Origin: an uncultured Bacteroidales bacterium
Lineage (GTDB): Bacteria; Bacteroidota; Bacteroidia; Bacteroidales; UBA932
Length of the DNA stretch: 64,000 bases
Direction: 5' to 3'
NCBI GenBank assembly: GCA_944326355.1
Contig: CALVDO010000013.1
Location: 1 to 64,000, forward strand
A program made the translations under genes and the position numbers. The notes under the pieces are model-generated. The model saw only the letters and a list, made by a program, of their open reading frames with translations. It was not told the origin of the DNA and did no database searches. How positions within the stretch are numbered: position 1 is the stretch's first letter; each line of letters begins with the position of its first letter. Below, piece by piece: positions 34,158 to 43,508 of this stretch.

Positions 34158-35825
34158 TTATGAGTTGCGCTGATAAAGATACCTCTTGATGCTGCGCTTC
34201 GGAGTACGCTCAAAATCCTCCGGCATAATCTCCAGAGACTTTATTCTCGCATAGTTAGGAAGCTCCTGATTGGCTTCTGCAAGCGATTCCTCGAGATGTC
34301 TTTTCAGTGCTTCAGCGGACATTCCGTCAAGCTCTCCCTGATGGAAATCAGGATAAATCAGAGCCGTGAGAGCGCCCTTGTCCTCTATGACGAGGGAATC
34401 AACGACATAAGGCATGTTGTTGAGCACCGACTCTATCTCCTCAGGATAGATGTTCTGCCCTGACGGACCGAGAATCATACATTTCGAGCGGCCTCTGAGA
34501 TAGAGATACCCGTCCTTGTCCATCACACCCATGTCTCCGGTACGGAACCACCCGTCCTCCGTAAAGGCAGACTGAGTGGCCTCCTCATTCTTATAATACC
34601 CGAGAAAGACGTTCATCCCCCTTACAAGCACCTCGCCCGGCACATTCTCCGGATCATCGGAATCGATGCGAATCTCCATGTTCGGAGCCACTTTCCCGCA
34701 TGAATAGAGTCTCGCGGTCTTCCAGTCGTCATAGGATATGATCGGGGCACATTCCGTCATGCCGTAGCCTACCGTAAACGGAAAACCAATCTTGTTGAAA
34801 AACGTCTCGACCTCCTTGTTGAACGCCGCTCCCCCGATGATCACCTCTTCGAACTGACCTCCGAACGCAGCCACCAGTTCATTCCTTATCTTCTTCATGA
34901 TCACCTGATCAAGCACCGGGAGCTTCATCAGGAACTTGATGCCGTTCTTCTCCAGAATAGGCTTGAGCTTGCTCTTGTACACCTTCTCTATGATCAGCGG
35001 CACAGCGATCACTATATGCGGCTTCACCTCTGAAAGCGCCTGCATTATGATCTTAGGACTCGGAACCCTCGTGAGGAAATGCACATGCGCCCCCACGGTA
35101 AGCTCGAACAGGAGCTCGAACATCATCCCGTACATGTGCGCCGAAGGCAGCATGGCCACCACATTCGAATTCGGGCCAAGCATCGGGAGCACCTTCATGG
35201 CAAAGAATATGTTTGAGAAGAGAGCCCGGTATGGAATCATCACTCCCTTTGAAAAGCCAGAAGTGCCGGAAGTATAGTTGATAAGAGCGAGCTCATCCGC
35301 TGAATCCTCATAATAATCAATGTCCTCCGGAGTGAAGTTCATAGGATATTTCTTTCCGAAAAGCTCATTGAGATGCTCGCGCACGTCCGTGATGAGCTTC
35401 GTCTTGGCAAAAAGGAGATGGAACGTGTTGATCTGCACGACAGCCTGAAGATTTGGCATCTCGTTCTCGCTCAGCCCCTCCCACACCACGTCATCGACAA
35501 ACAGGATCTTCGCCTCAGAATGGTTGACGAGATGATGGACATTGCCAGGCTTGAATTCGTGAAGAATAGGCACAGGGACGGCTCCGTAAGTGAGGGCCGA
35601 GATGAAGGCCACTCCCCAGTTCGCCTGATTTCTGGAGCAGATCGCCACCTTGTCTCCCTTTACAAGACCGCACTGTTCATACATGATGTGCATCTTGGCG
35701 ATGCGTCTGGCCACGTCGCGATAATGCAGCGTCACTCCCTGATAGTTCGAAAGCGCAGGCCTGTCCCAATTCTCCCTGAAACTTTTTTCGTAAAGCTTGT
35801 TTACTGAGTGAAATTCCATAGACAT
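34158..35825 (-). CDS. AMP-binding long-chain acyl-CoA ligase-like protein
   Basis: A 555-residue member of the ANL adenylating superfamily, probably activating fatty acids to acyl-AMP and acyl-CoA. The phosphate-binding loop 'YTSGTSGFSKGVMIPYRALFSN' lies near 190 (Thr/Ser/Gly-rich signature). The A5 motif is 'GYGMTECAPIIS', A7 'RTGDMG' and A8 'LRGRSKCMILGPSGQNIYPEEIE', with the catalytic lysine expected near the C terminus ('TPKRSIKRYLY'). ATG 35825 is used; an ATG six bases later is also possible. The acyl substrate is not predictable. It lies 28 bases downstream of the 753-residue unknown protein. Confidence 0.88.
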   Translation of the reverse strand: MSMEFHSVNKLYEKSFRENWDRPALSNYQGVTLHYRDVARRIAKMHIMYEQCGLVKGDKVAICSRNQANWGVAFISALTYGAVPVPILHEFKPGNVHHLVNHSEAKILFVDDVVWEGLSENEMPNLQAVVQINTFHLLFAKTKLITDVREHLNELFGKKYPMNFTPEDIDYYEDSADELALINYTSGTSGFSKGVMIPYRALFSNIFFAMKVLPMLGPNSNVVAMLPSAHMYGMMFELLFELTVGAHVHFLTRVPSPKIIMQALSEVKPHIVIAVPLIIEKVYKSKLKPILEKNGIKFLMKLPVLDQVIMKKIRNELVAAFGGQFEEVIIGGAAFNKEVETFFNKIGFPFTVGYGMTECAPIISYDDWKTARLYSCGKVAPNMEIRIDSDDPENVPGEVLVRGMNVFLGYYKNEEATQSAFTEDGWFRTGDMGVMDKDGYLYLRGRSKCMILGPSGQNIYPEEIESVLNNMPYVVDSLVIEDKGALTALIYPDFHQGELDGMSAEALKRHLEESLAEANQELPNYARIKSLEIMPEDFERTPKRSIKRYLYQRNS

Positions 35826-35853
35826 CAATTATGTTCAATTTTAAAAAAATGCC

Positions 35854-38115
35854 TCACAGCTTGACAGAACGCTCCTTGCCGTCATAGCAGAGCACCGTCA
35901 CAGTTCCGTCCGGGCCGGGCGTCACCTTGCTGTCCGACCGTATCATCCGGTCTCCTTCAGCTCTGGTGAGAGGTTCACCGCCATAAAACGGGAAGATGAG
36001 AGTCTGTAGCGACGTGCGTACTACCCAGAATGTGCGTCCCCCGGTCCTGACAGGCTCAGGAAGCCCCACGATAGTCTCACTCGCGGTGATTCCCTTCCAC
36101 TGTTCAGGCTTTTCTCCCTGAAGATTGTACATGTCGACGGTATTGTCATTGTGAAGCACCATCACGTTATATCTTCTCCTGCCGTTGAAGTCATATATGT
36201 CCGGACCGAGAAGTATCTCCTTGCCGAGATCCAGCGGGAAAGGATTGACAGGACGTCCCAGACGGTCCAGCATATAGAGTTTCGATCCAGAGGCGAAGAG
36301 TATCTGAAGCTTGCCGTTTGCAAAATAGTCAACAGTGCCTGCCCTGCCGCAGATCAGAGAAGGGAACTCCACTGCCCATATTCCCTTGCCATTCTCCTCT
36401 GTCAGGCAGAGGTACAGATTGTCCTGCTGATAAAACAGGTTCATCCGTCCGGTTCCTGAATTTTTCACCTTGAACGGGCCCTTAGGCACCTCCACTATCG
36501 TATCTCTCTCAAAGACAGGAGCCTTGCTCTTCGTTACGACCGTCCGGTCCAGGCTGAGTTCAAAGCCGGAGGAAGACTTCTCCCTCCTTATCGACAGGAC
36601 GAGAGGCTCGTATGAGACCGCAGCAGAAGATGCCTTGAGCACATCGGCAATATCCGGATTGAAGATCTTTTCCATGACCTCGCGGCTCTCGGTCAAAGAA
36701 AAACACGAGGTGAATACAGTGTTTCTGGCAGAGAGCCTGTCAGGAAGCCCTGCATCTGCGACATATTTCGCGAGCACATTCTCCAGCGCCCTTCCGGAGA
36801 CATATTCCCCTACGCCGGCGGCGCTTCCGGAAACTATCCAGCCATTGATGAAAGTAAAGCAGGACTCATCTTTCAGAGAGAAAAGGGAGCCGAAAAGCGA
36901 AGCGGCATAACCCGCATACGGATATGGATGGACACGCGGGACATAATTCTTTTCCGAGACGGCCTCATCCTTGAAAAGCAGACGGAAAGCGTCATTTTCC
37001 GGACGTACCAGAACCACCTGTTCGAGAGACCTGCCGCAGAAGAAGGACGCCGTAGCCACCTCCCTGATTGCGAGAGACCTGTTCCACTCCTCCGGAGACA
37101 TCCCTGTGGACATCCTCATCGCCTCGCGGCTCTCCTTAAGTTTGACCGTACCGTCACGAGTCTCCAGATAACGCTCATACGCAGAGGTATACGCCGACAG
37201 ATCCTGCGACATGACGGTCGCGGTGAACAGAGCATAAGACGGAAGAATGGCAGACACCTCAGAAACTGAGGCAGGGACAGACGAGAATACCGTCATGAAA
37301 TCCTCCTGATCCCCGTCGCACGAAGTTTCTCCATGCATATAAAGATGATCCTCTCCGCATGAATATGCAGAAAAGGCGAACCAGCCGGCAAGAGAGCCGA
37401 GAAAGTCCGCATGTCTTCTGAAACTTTTTGCAAAGACGGCATCCATCAGTTTTTCCATGCCATTGCCTGAGATGAAAAGGAGCTCCTTTCCCTTTATCCG
37501 CTCGGCTGCCTTCACGAAGCCTTCGGAGTCCAGGACAGAGACATCTCCACGAAGATGCCTGCATGCAGACTTCACAAGGAGATCTGACGGAGAGACAAGC
37601 ACCAGCGCCTTTCTGTTCAAGGCTCTTGACTTGAGCGAAAATTCGGAACAGTCGACGTACTCGGCATATAGACCGGCTGACTCGGCCGCCTCCAGCAGCC
37701 GCTTCGCATCACCCGAGGCTTCTTCGGCAGCCCTTCCCGCATCAGCCACAAGAAGAGGCATGAGAGAGCCGAGATAATGGTAAGAAAGGACCGCTGAAGA
37801 CGAGGCGAGCGGCATTGAGCCGGAAGCCGCGAGGGTTTCAACGAAAGAAGCCAGCGGCATGGAATCACCAGTGCGGAATAGTCCGGACACCGGAGATGAA
37901 CTGTCCGACATCATGCCGGCAAGCGCGTCCATTCCCGAGAAGCGCATAACGGACACCGCGTCAGTAGGCACGGCGTGCATCAGATCATATCTGGGGTCAT
38001 CAGTCGAACTGCCTCCCGTTCTGACTCCGGAATAAAGCACGGAGACCGCCACAGCGACGCCGGCGATAAGCACGGCGATGACGGATACGCAGATGAGTAT
38101 CGTCTTCTTACTCAT
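35854..38115 (-). CDS. Large membrane-anchored extracytoplasmic protein of unknown function
   Basis: A 753-residue protein that I do not recognise. ATG 38115 gives an N-terminal signal anchor (about residues 5-27); an in-frame start further upstream would fall in the promoter. Residues 35-520 are rich in Ser, Ala and alternating hydrophobics with several pseudo-repeats on 'MPLAS' and 'SALFTATV'-like phrases. Residues about 560-753 read like beta-propeller blades ('LYMLDRLGRPVNPFPLDLG', 'VMVLHNDNTVDMYNLQGEKP'). The layout is similar to large DUF3352-like proteins of Bacteroidetes, but I cannot confirm this. It leads a minus-strand run with acyl-CoA ligase, dCMP deaminase and CtpA. Confidence 0.65.
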   Translation of the reverse strand: MSKKTILICVSVIAVLIAGVAVAVSVLYSGVRTGGSSTDDPRYDLMHAVPTDAVSVMRFSGMDALAGMMSDSSSPVSGLFRTGDSMPLASFVETLAASGSMPLASSSAVLSYHYLGSLMPLLVADAGRAAEEASGDAKRLLEAAESAGLYAEYVDCSEFSLKSRALNRKALVLVSPSDLLVKSACRHLRGDVSVLDSEGFVKAAERIKGKELLFISGNGMEKLMDAVFAKSFRRHADFLGSLAGWFAFSAYSCGEDHLYMHGETSCDGDQEDFMTVFSSVPASVSEVSAILPSYALFTATVMSQDLSAYTSAYERYLETRDGTVKLKESREAMRMSTGMSPEEWNRSLAIREVATASFFCGRSLEQVVLVRPENDAFRLLFKDEAVSEKNYVPRVHPYPYAGYAASLFGSLFSLKDESCFTFINGWIVSGSAAGVGEYVSGRALENVLAKYVADAGLPDRLSARNTVFTSCFSLTESREVMEKIFNPDIADVLKASSAAVSYEPLVLSIRREKSSSGFELSLDRTVVTKSKAPVFERDTIVEVPKGPFKVKNSGTGRMNLFYQQDNLYLCLTEENGKGIWAVEFPSLICGRAGTVDYFANGKLQILFASGSKLYMLDRLGRPVNPFPLDLGKEILLGPDIYDFNGRRRYNVMVLHNDNTVDMYNLQGEKPEQWKGITASETIVGLPEPVRTGGRTFWVVRTSLQTLIFPFYGGEPLTRAEGDRMIRSDSKVTPGPDGTVTVLCYDGKERSVKL

Positions 38116-38136
38116 GTCAAGATTCACTATAAGCCA

Positions 38137-38168
38137 CAAATATAAGAAATAATCACAGATACGGCAAA
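38137..38168 (-). promoter_or_regulatory. Promoter of the 753-residue protein gene
   Basis: On the minus strand TTTG (38168-38165) is followed after 20 bases by TATATTTG (38144-38137). The leader would be about 15 bases to ATG 38115. Confidence 0.75.
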
Positions 38169-38179
38169 ATAAACGTCAG

Positions 38180-38210
38180 AGGGGCCTGACCGTCTCCCGG
38201 TCAAGCCCCT
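38180..38210 (-). terminator. Terminator-like hairpin after ridA
   Basis: AGGGGC...TGACCG (38180-38192) pairs with CGGTCA...GCCCCT (38198-38210), 12 pairs with one internal mismatch and a 5-base loop, 22 bases after the ridA stop. Only a moderate T content follows on the minus strand. Confidence 0.6.
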
Positions 38211-38231
38211 CCGTGAATCATGAATCTGCAC

Positions 38232-38606
38232 TCACTTTACGGCCACAGCCTCCACCTCGACTTTTACGCCCATTGGAAGAGCAGCCACCTGAAAACATGC
38301 CCTTGCAGGCTTGTCCCCGGTGAAAAATTCGGAATACACCGCATTCATCGCCGCAAAATCCGCTATGTCCGCAAGAAGAACTGTCGTCTTGACCACGTCG
38401 GCATACCCCATGCCCGCAGCCTCCAGAATCGCACCGAGGTTCTTCAGCGCCTGACGCGACTGATCCTCTATCGACTCCGGCACCGATCCGTCAGCAGGAA
38501 CGACCGGAATCTGGCCTGAAACATAAAGAGTACCGTTGACTTCAATGGCCTGAGAATACGGCCCCACGGCCTTCGGCGCATTCTGTGTGGCAATAACCTT
38601 TTTCAT
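38232..38606 (-). CDS. ridA: RidA family reactive intermediate deaminase
   Basis: A 124-residue YjgF/YER057c/UK114 family protein. RidA hydrolyses reactive enamine/imine intermediates formed by PLP-dependent threonine or serine dehydratases. The start at 38606 is the usual N terminus (MKKVIATQNAPKAVGPYSQA); the conserved 'GPYSQAI', 'VSGQIPVVP', 'NLGAILEAAGM', and the active-site-region 'PARACFQVAALPMG' with arginine near residue 105 are present. A TATATTTG -7 box lies 56 bases upstream. Confidence 0.94.
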   Translation of the reverse strand: MKKVIATQNAPKAVGPYSQAIEVNGTLYVSGQIPVVPADGSVPESIEDQSRQALKNLGAILEAAGMGYADVVKTTVLLADIADFAAMNAVYSEFFTGDKPARACFQVAALPMGVKVEVEAVAVK

Positions 38607-38661
38607 CACTTGATCTGATTTTTCTGTTGTGTTCGGCCACCCTTCCGATGGCCGTCTCCTG

Positions 38662-38669
38662 CAAATATA
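38662..38669 (-). promoter_or_regulatory. -7 box of ridA promoter
   Basis: The minus strand reads TATATTTG (38669-38662) followed by C, about 56 bases before the ridA ATG. A T-run stands where the -33 TTTG is expected. Confidence 0.55.
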
Positions 38670-38780
38670 GCCAAGATAATGACACGAAAAAAGACGACAG
38701 GACAAAAATCGCTCAATTGACGAGGCCGGCGCAATACGGCAGAGCGAACGAAGCCACGGTTGTGAATAAGATCCCGAATA

Positions 38781-38813
38781 CAAAAATAATCCGGCGAAAA
38801 ATCACCGGATTAT
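38781..38813 (-). terminator. Intrinsic terminator after tRNA-Arg
   Basis: ATAATCCGG (38786-38794 on the plus strand) and CCGGATTAT (38805-38813) form a perfect 9-bp stem with a 10-base loop. On the minus strand it is followed by a T-run, so it ends the yceD-rpmF-tRNA-Arg transcript. Confidence 0.85.
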
Positions 38814-38825
38814 CATTTGATGTCG

Positions 38826-38897
38826 TAGCCCCGAGCAGAATCGAACTGCTATCTAAAGTTTAGGAAACTTCCATTCTATCCGTTGAACTACGGGGCC
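38826..38897 (-). tRNA. tRNA-Arg (anticodon CCT)
   Basis: The minus strand folds as a 72-base cloverleaf: acceptor GGCCCCG/CGGGGCT with discriminator A, D stem GTTC/GAAT, anticodon stem GAAGT/ACTTT with loop TTCCTAA (anticodon CCT), and T stem AGCAG/CTGCT with loop TTCGATT. CCA is not encoded. It starts 18 bases after the rpmF stop with no promoter between, so it is probably processed from the yceD-rpmF transcript. Confidence 0.92.
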
Positions 38898-38915
38898 TTC
38901 TGCAGAAGGAGCAGC

Positions 38916-39098
38916 CTACTCGACGCTCTTCTGGATGATCTGACGGCCTCTGTAGTATCCGCACTCAGGACATACCCTGTGATACATTACGGTAGCCCCG
39001 CAATTTGAACAGGTTGCCAAAGTAGGAGCCACAGCCTTGTCATGTGTTCTTCTCTTGTCTCTTCTCTGCTTTGAGACTCTGTGTTTCGGATGTGCCAT
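38916..39098 (-). CDS. rpmF: 50S ribosomal protein L32
   Basis: A 60-residue L32 with the typical N terminus 'MAHPKHRVSKQRRDKRRTHD' and an intact zinc-ribbon pair: CSNC (near residue 31) and CPEC (near 44). Keeping all four cysteines marks it as the zinc-binding form. It follows yceD by 85 bases, a conserved arrangement in bacteria, and precedes tRNA-Arg by 18 bases. Confidence 0.97.
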   Translation of the reverse strand: MAHPKHRVSKQRRDKRRTHDKAVAPTLATCSNCGATVMYHRVCPECGYYRGRQIIQKSVE

Positions 39099-39183
39099 TT
39101 TATTCTGTTCTTTATTTATTTCTCATTCAAGTCCTTTCAATTCTTCATGCTTTTCGGAAAGCGGGCCGGCTTCAGTCATGAAT

Positions 39184-39711
39184 TTACTTCTTCTCCGGGA
39201 AAAGCTCCCTGAGAGACTCAAAAGGATTCTCGTCAGTCTCTGTTCCCGTCACCGTTATGCCGCGGCCAAGCCTCTCTATCATCTCCGGATTGCATTCGCC
39301 GTCATTGTGAAAGCGCTGCATCGGAAGGGAGACGCATACATAGTCATACACCGTCTGACGCATATCAAAATCATGATCCTCAGCCGATACGGATACCGTT
39401 TCGCATCCGTCCTCATCGTCCGTCCCGTCAGCCGGCGCATTGTAACGCAGCTTGAGAGAGACCTCCGTGTCCACCGGCAGGACAAGATCATCCATGCACC
39501 TGTCGCACTGCACCGTGACCGTACCGATTATACTGCAATCCACTCTCACTCCCCCGGAATTCTTCACAGCCACAGCCTCTGCGACAATATCGGCATCAAG
39601 TATGTCCGCATTGCCGAAATCATCAAAGAACTTTCCGTCGGCCTTCCATCGGAATCGCGTTCCTCCGGATGCCAATCCATTTAAAGGTATCAGAAACTCA
39701 CGATTCTCCAT
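39184..39711 (-). CDS. YceD family (DUF177) protein
   Basis: A 175-residue DUF177/YceD protein, usually encoded next to rpmF and needed in plants and some bacteria for 23S rRNA accumulation. The start is ATG 39711 (MENREFLIPL). The family signature 'VQCDRCMDDLVLPVD' near residue 70 has the paired cysteines; an acidic segment ('DGTDDEDG') and a C-terminal 'NPFESLRELF' follow. The expected neighbour, rpmF, lies directly downstream. The molecular function is not firmly known. Confidence 0.88.
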   Translation of the reverse strand: MENREFLIPLNGLASGGTRFRWKADGKFFDDFGNADILDADIVAEAVAVKNSGGVRVDCSIIGTVTVQCDRCMDDLVLPVDTEVSLKLRYNAPADGTDDEDGCETVSVSAEDHDFDMRQTVYDYVCVSLPMQRFHNDGECNPEMIERLGRGITVTGTETDENPFESLRELFPEKK

Positions 39712-39752
39712 GACCGTCAATATTCAATCTCCCATAAACAGATTTGAGCGTG

Positions 39753-39782
39753 CAAAGGTAGAAAAAAGTTTTTAAAAATCAA
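39753..39782 (-). promoter_or_regulatory. Promoter of the yceD-rpmF-tRNA-Arg unit
   Basis: On the minus strand TTG (39782-39780) is followed after 19 bases by TACCTTTG (39760-39753) and C. It lies 42 bases before ATG 39711 and overlaps the typA 3' end. Confidence 0.6.
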
Positions 39783-41584
39783 TCCAAATTGCCACTTTTT
39801 CTCTTACGCTCTATCTCATCGAGGATTATTTTCCTGATTCTCATCGATTTAGGCGTAACCTCAACAAGCTCGTCCTCCTGTATATATTCAAGAGCCTCCT
39901 CCAGGGAGAACTTGATCGGAGGCGGCAGCATCACCTTGTCGTCGCTTCCCGAAGCTCGCATGTTGGTGAGCTTCTTCGTCTTGCAGATGTTGATGTTGAG
40001 ATCCCGCTCCCTCGTGTGCTCGCCTACGACCTGTCCTGCGTATATCTCATCGCCAGGGTCCACGAAGAAACGCCCCCTGTCCTGCAGCTTGTCCATCGAA
40101 TACGCCACCGCCACTCCTGTCTCGAGGGAGACGAGAGAACCGTTGGTCCTGCGCTCTATCTCGCCCTTGTACGGCTCATATCCCTTGAAGCGGTGCGCCA
40201 CTACGGCCTCGCCCTGAGTCGCGGTCAAGAGATTGCTTCTCAGCCCCATCAGGCCTCTGGCCGGGATGTCGAAGTCGAGATGAGTGCGGTCTCCCCTGCT
40301 TTCCATGTGGATGAGGGCGCCCTTGCGTCTCGTGGTTATCTCGATGGCCTTGCCGACAAACTCTTCCGGCACTTCAATGGTGAGATTCTCCACAGGCTCG
40401 CATCGTTCGCCGTTTATCGTCTTGTCCAGCACTTTAGGCTGGCCTACCTGAAGTTCGAAGCCCTCCCTGCGCATCGTCTCGATGAGGACGGACAGATGCA
40501 GGACTCCCCTGCCGTAGACCATGAACGAATCCGCATTGACGCCAGGCTTTACCCTGAGAGCCAGGTTCTTTTCAAGCTCCTTCTCCAGACGCTCCTTCAG
40601 ATGGCGGGAAGTGACGAACTTTCCCTCTCTTCCGAAGAACGGAGAATTGTTTATGCAGAAGAGCATGCTCATGGTAGGCTCGTCCACGGAGATGGGAGGA
40701 AGAGGCTCAGGATTCTCGAAGTCCGCGACAGTGTCACCGATCTCGAAGTCTTCAATGCCTACAAGTGCGCAGATGTCGCCGCACTGAACAGCGTCCACCT
40801 TTGTCTTGCCAAGGCCGTCAAACACCATGATCTCCTTGATTTTCTGCTTCTTCACGATGTCATATCTCTTGCAGAGGCTAATGTTCATCCCCGCCGTAAG
40901 CTCGCCCCGCGTCACCCTGCCGATGGCTATACGGCCGACATACGGAGAATACTCAAGCGAGGATATGAGCATCTGCGGCGTGCCTTCTATGCGCTCGGGA
41001 GCCGGAATGGCCTCAAGGATAGTGTCAAGAAGAGCCGTGATGTCATTGGTCGGCTTTCTCCAGTCGAGAGACATCCATCCCTGCTTCGCACTGCCGTACA
41101 CCGTGCGGAAATCGAGCTGGTCCTCGCTCGCGTTCAGCGAGAACATGAGGTCGAACACTTCCTCCTGGACCTCGTCCGGACGGCAGTTCTGCTTGTCCAC
41201 CTTATTTATAACCACAATAGGCTTCTTGCCCATCTCGATGGCCTTCTGAAGCACGAATCTCGTCTGCGGCATGCACCCCTCGAATGCGTCCACAAGAAGA
41301 AGGACTCCGTCGGCCATGTTGAGCACCCGCTCCACCTCACCGCCGAAATCGCTATGCCCCGGAGTATCTATTATATTGATTTTTACTCCTTTATAAGTCA
41401 CGGACACATTCTTGGCAAGAATCGTTATCCCTCGTTCTCTCTCAAGATCATTATTGTCAAGAATCAGCTCTCCAAGCTTCTCCTGGTCTCTCACCAGACG
41501 CGCCTGATATATCATTCTGTCGACAAGCGTAGTCTTTCCGTGGTCGACATGCGCGATGATCGCTATGTTCCTAATATCCTGCAT
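39779..41584 (-). CDS. typA: Translational GTPase TypA/BipA
   Basis: A 601-residue ribosome-associated GTPase involved in 50S assembly and stress or low-temperature growth. ATG 41584 gives the standard N terminus. G1 '[14 protein letters not shown]' lies near residue 11, the switch region '[12 protein letters not shown]' near 48, G3 '[14 protein letters not shown]' near 73 and G4 'NKVD' near 127. EF-G-like domains and the BipA-specific C-terminal domain ('[19 protein letters not shown]', '[20 protein letters not shown]') follow. The gene is divergent from guaA. Confidence 0.97.
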   Translation of the reverse strand: MQDIRNIAIIAHVDHGKTTLVDRMIYQARLVRDQEKLGELILDNNDLERERGITILAKNVSVTYKGVKINIIDTPGHSDFGGEVERVLNMADGVLLLVDAFEGCMPQTRFVLQKAIEMGKKPIVVINKVDKQNCRPDEVQEEVFDLMFSLNASEDQLDFRTVYGSAKQGWMSLDWRKPTNDITALLDTILEAIPAPERIEGTPQMLISSLEYSPYVGRIAIGRVTRGELTAGMNISLCKRYDIVKKQKIKEIMVFDGLGKTKVDAVQCGDICALVGIEDFEIGDTVADFENPEPLPPISVDEPTMSMLFCINNSPFFGREGKFVTSRHLKERLEKELEKNLALRVKPGVNADSFMVYGRGVLHLSVLIETMRREGFELQVGQPKVLDKTINGERCEPVENLTIEVPEEFVGKAIEITTRRKGALIHMESRGDRTHLDFDIPARGLMGLRSNLLTATQGEAVVAHRFKGYEPYKGEIERRTNGSLVSLETGVAVAYSMDKLQDRGRFFVDPGDEIYAGQVVGEHTRERDLNINICKTKKLTNMRASGSDDKVMLPPPIKFSLEEALEYIQEDELVEVTPKSMRIRKIILDEIERKRKSGNLD

Positions 41585-41616
41585 ACCCAACCAAATATTC
41601 CGTCAAAAAAGCGCTG

Positions 41617-41665
41617 CAAAAATAGACAATTCTCCCGTCATTATAAAGTTTTTATATTATTTTTG
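41617..41665. promoter_or_regulatory. Divergent typA / guaA -7 boxes
   Basis: The minus strand has TATTTTTG (41624-41617) toward typA; the plus strand has TATTTTTG (41658-41665) toward guaA. Identical boxes face outward with 33 bases between. A TTTA in -33 position supports the typA box; the guaA -33 is weak. Confidence 0.55.
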
Positions 41666-41724
41666 CGCGAAATGTTGCGGCCGGGCCGAATCTGGCGCCG
41701 CCACAGGAAAACTCACAACACATT

Positions 41725-43347
41725 ATGACGGAAAAGATTATCATTTTGGATTTCGGTTCCCAGGTCACACAGCTGATCGGGCGGAGACTCAGAGAGCTGA
41801 GCGTCTACTGCGAGATCTGGCCATACAACAGGATTCCCGAGATCGGAGACGACGTAAAGGGCGTAATTCTCTCCGGCAGCCCGTTCTCGGTGAGAGACGC
41901 CGGAGCGCCTGTGGCTGACCTCAGCGGCATCAAGGGAAAACTCCCACTGCTCGGAATATGCTACGGGGCACAATTCATCGCCCAGACCTTCGGAGGCGAA
42001 GTGAATGCCTCTATAGCGAGAGAATACGGAAGGGCCATGCTTGACGTGACGATGCCTGATTCCCCTCTGATGAAGGGAGTTTCATCCCGCTCCCAGGTGT
42101 GGATGTCACACGGTGACACTATCGCCAGACTGCCTGAAGGCGGAGAGGTGATAGCGTCTACGGGAGACGTGGTGAACGCTGCCTATCACATCAAAGGCGA
42201 AGACACTTATGCAGTGCAGTTCCACCCCGAAGTCTACCATACGGCTGAAGGAGGGAAAATCCTCGCCAACTTCGCATACGGCATCTGCGGATGCAAGGGA
42301 GACTGGACCCCGGCTTCTTTCATCGACACGGCAATCTCCGAGCTGAAAGAGAAGATAGGAGAGGACAAGGTGATCCTCGGACTGAGCGGCGGAGTAGACT
42401 CCACCGTAGCCGCAGTACTCCTCAACAGAGCCATCGGCCACAATCTCACCTGCATATTCGTAAACAACGGCCTTCTCCGCAAAAACGAGTTCGAGGATGT
42501 CCTCGCGTCATATCAGGATATGGGCCTGAACGTGATAGGAGCCGACGCCTCGGCTGAATTCATCTCCGGACTTGCCGGAGTGACCGAGCCGGAGCAGAAG
42601 CGCAAGATCATCGGGAGGCTCTTCATCGAGACCTTCGACAGATATGCCCGCAAGATTGAAAACGCCAAGTGGCTCGCACAAGGGACGATATATCCTGATG
42701 TCATTGAGTCCGCCTCAGTAAACGGGCCGTCATCCACGATAAAGTCCCACCACAATGTCGGAGGACTTCCCGAGAAGATGAATCTGAAAATCGTTGAACC
42801 TCTCAGGTCGCTGTTCAAGGACGAGGTCCGCAGAGTCGGAAGAGCGCTCGGCATCAAGGACGAGCTCATCAGCCGCCACCCGTTCCCGGGACCGTCTCTC
42901 GGCATCAGGATTCTCGGAGACGTCACCGAGGAAAAGCTCAGGATACTCAGAGACGCCGACGACATCTTTATTAAAGGACTGAGAGAATACTCGCTCGAAG
43001 GAAACGCGGCGGCCATAGAGGCACTTGCCGGTCCAGGAGCGAAGGAAGTGGCTTCGGCATCCGATCCGACAATGACCGCGAAGAATCTTTACGAAGCCAT
43101 CTGGCAGGCAGGCGCGATTCTGCTGCCGGTGCGCAGCGTGGGCGTGATGGGAGACGAGAGGACCTACGAGAATACCATCGCTCTCCGCGCGGTCATATCC
43201 ACAGACGGCATGACGGCCGACTGGGTACATCTGCCTTACGACTTCCTCGCCAAAGTCAGCAACGACATCATCAACAAGGTGCGCGGAGTCAACAGAGTAG
43301 TCTATGACATAAGTTCAAAACCGCCTGCCACAATCGAGTGGGAATAA
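41725..43347 (+). CDS. guaA: GMP synthase (glutamine-hydrolysing)
   Basis: A 540-residue two-domain enzyme converting XMP to GMP with glutamine and ATP. The class I amidotransferase domain (residues 1-190) has the catalytic Cys in '[16 protein letters not shown]' (near 78) and His/Glu in '[11 protein letters not shown]' (near 167). The ATP-pyrophosphatase P-loop '[15 protein letters not shown]' is near 218. The C-terminal dimerisation domain ends in '[11 protein letters not shown]'. It is slightly longer than the E. coli enzyme (525 residues). A hairpin terminator follows. Confidence 0.97.
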   Translation: MTEKIIILDFGSQVTQLIGRRLRELSVYCEIWPYNRIPEIGDDVKGVILSGSPFSVRDAGAPVADLSGIKGKLPLLGICYGAQFIAQTFGGEVNASIAREYGRAMLDVTMPDSPLMKGVSSRSQVWMSHGDTIARLPEGGEVIASTGDVVNAAYHIKGEDTYAVQFHPEVYHTAEGGKILANFAYGICGCKGDWTPASFIDTAISELKEKIGEDKVILGLSGGVDSTVAAVLLNRAIGHNLTCIFVNNGLLRKNEFEDVLASYQDMGLNVIGADASAEFISGLAGVTEPEQKRKIIGRLFIETFDRYARKIENAKWLAQGTIYPDVIESASVNGPSSTIKSHHNVGGLPEKMNLKIVEPLRSLFKDEVRRVGRALGIKDELISRHPFPGPSLGIRILGDVTEEKLRILRDADDIFIKGLREYSLEGNAAAIEALAGPGAKEVASASDPTMTAKNLYEAIWQAGAILLPVRSVGVMGDERTYENTIALRAVISTDGMTADWVHLPYDFLAKVSNDIINKVRGVNRVVYDISSKPPATIEWE

Positions 43348-43364
43348 ATTTCACAGGAACATTA

Positions 43365-43403
43365 AGGCTGGAAGTCCGCCAGTACAGACGGATTCTCCAG
43401 CCT
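43365..43403 (+). terminator. Hairpin terminator after guaA
   Basis: AGGCTGGA (43365-43372) and TCCAGCCT (43396-43403) pair perfectly, with an inner GTCCG/CGGAT stem. ATTTC follows. It starts 17 bases after the guaA stop. Confidence 0.6.
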
Positions 43404-43469
43404 ATTTCAAAACTTACCGCATTCTGAAAGGCGTTTCTCTCTCCGATACCGCCGTAGCCGGGATTTTTG

Positions 43470-43477
43470 TACCTTTG
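43470..43477 (+). promoter_or_regulatory. -7 box of the gamma carbonic anhydrase gene
   Basis: TACCTTTG (43470-43477) followed by C lies 31 bases before ATG 43509. No good -33 TTTG is visible. Confidence 0.55.
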
Positions 43478-43508
43478 CAGGCGGATAAGGACAAAAAACG
43501 GAAAGAAA

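Noticed and set aside
40016..41728. 570-residue plus-strand open frame across typA
   Set aside because: It lies antisense to the intact, highly conserved typA gene and has no domain pattern; it is a frame shadow in GC-rich codon usage.
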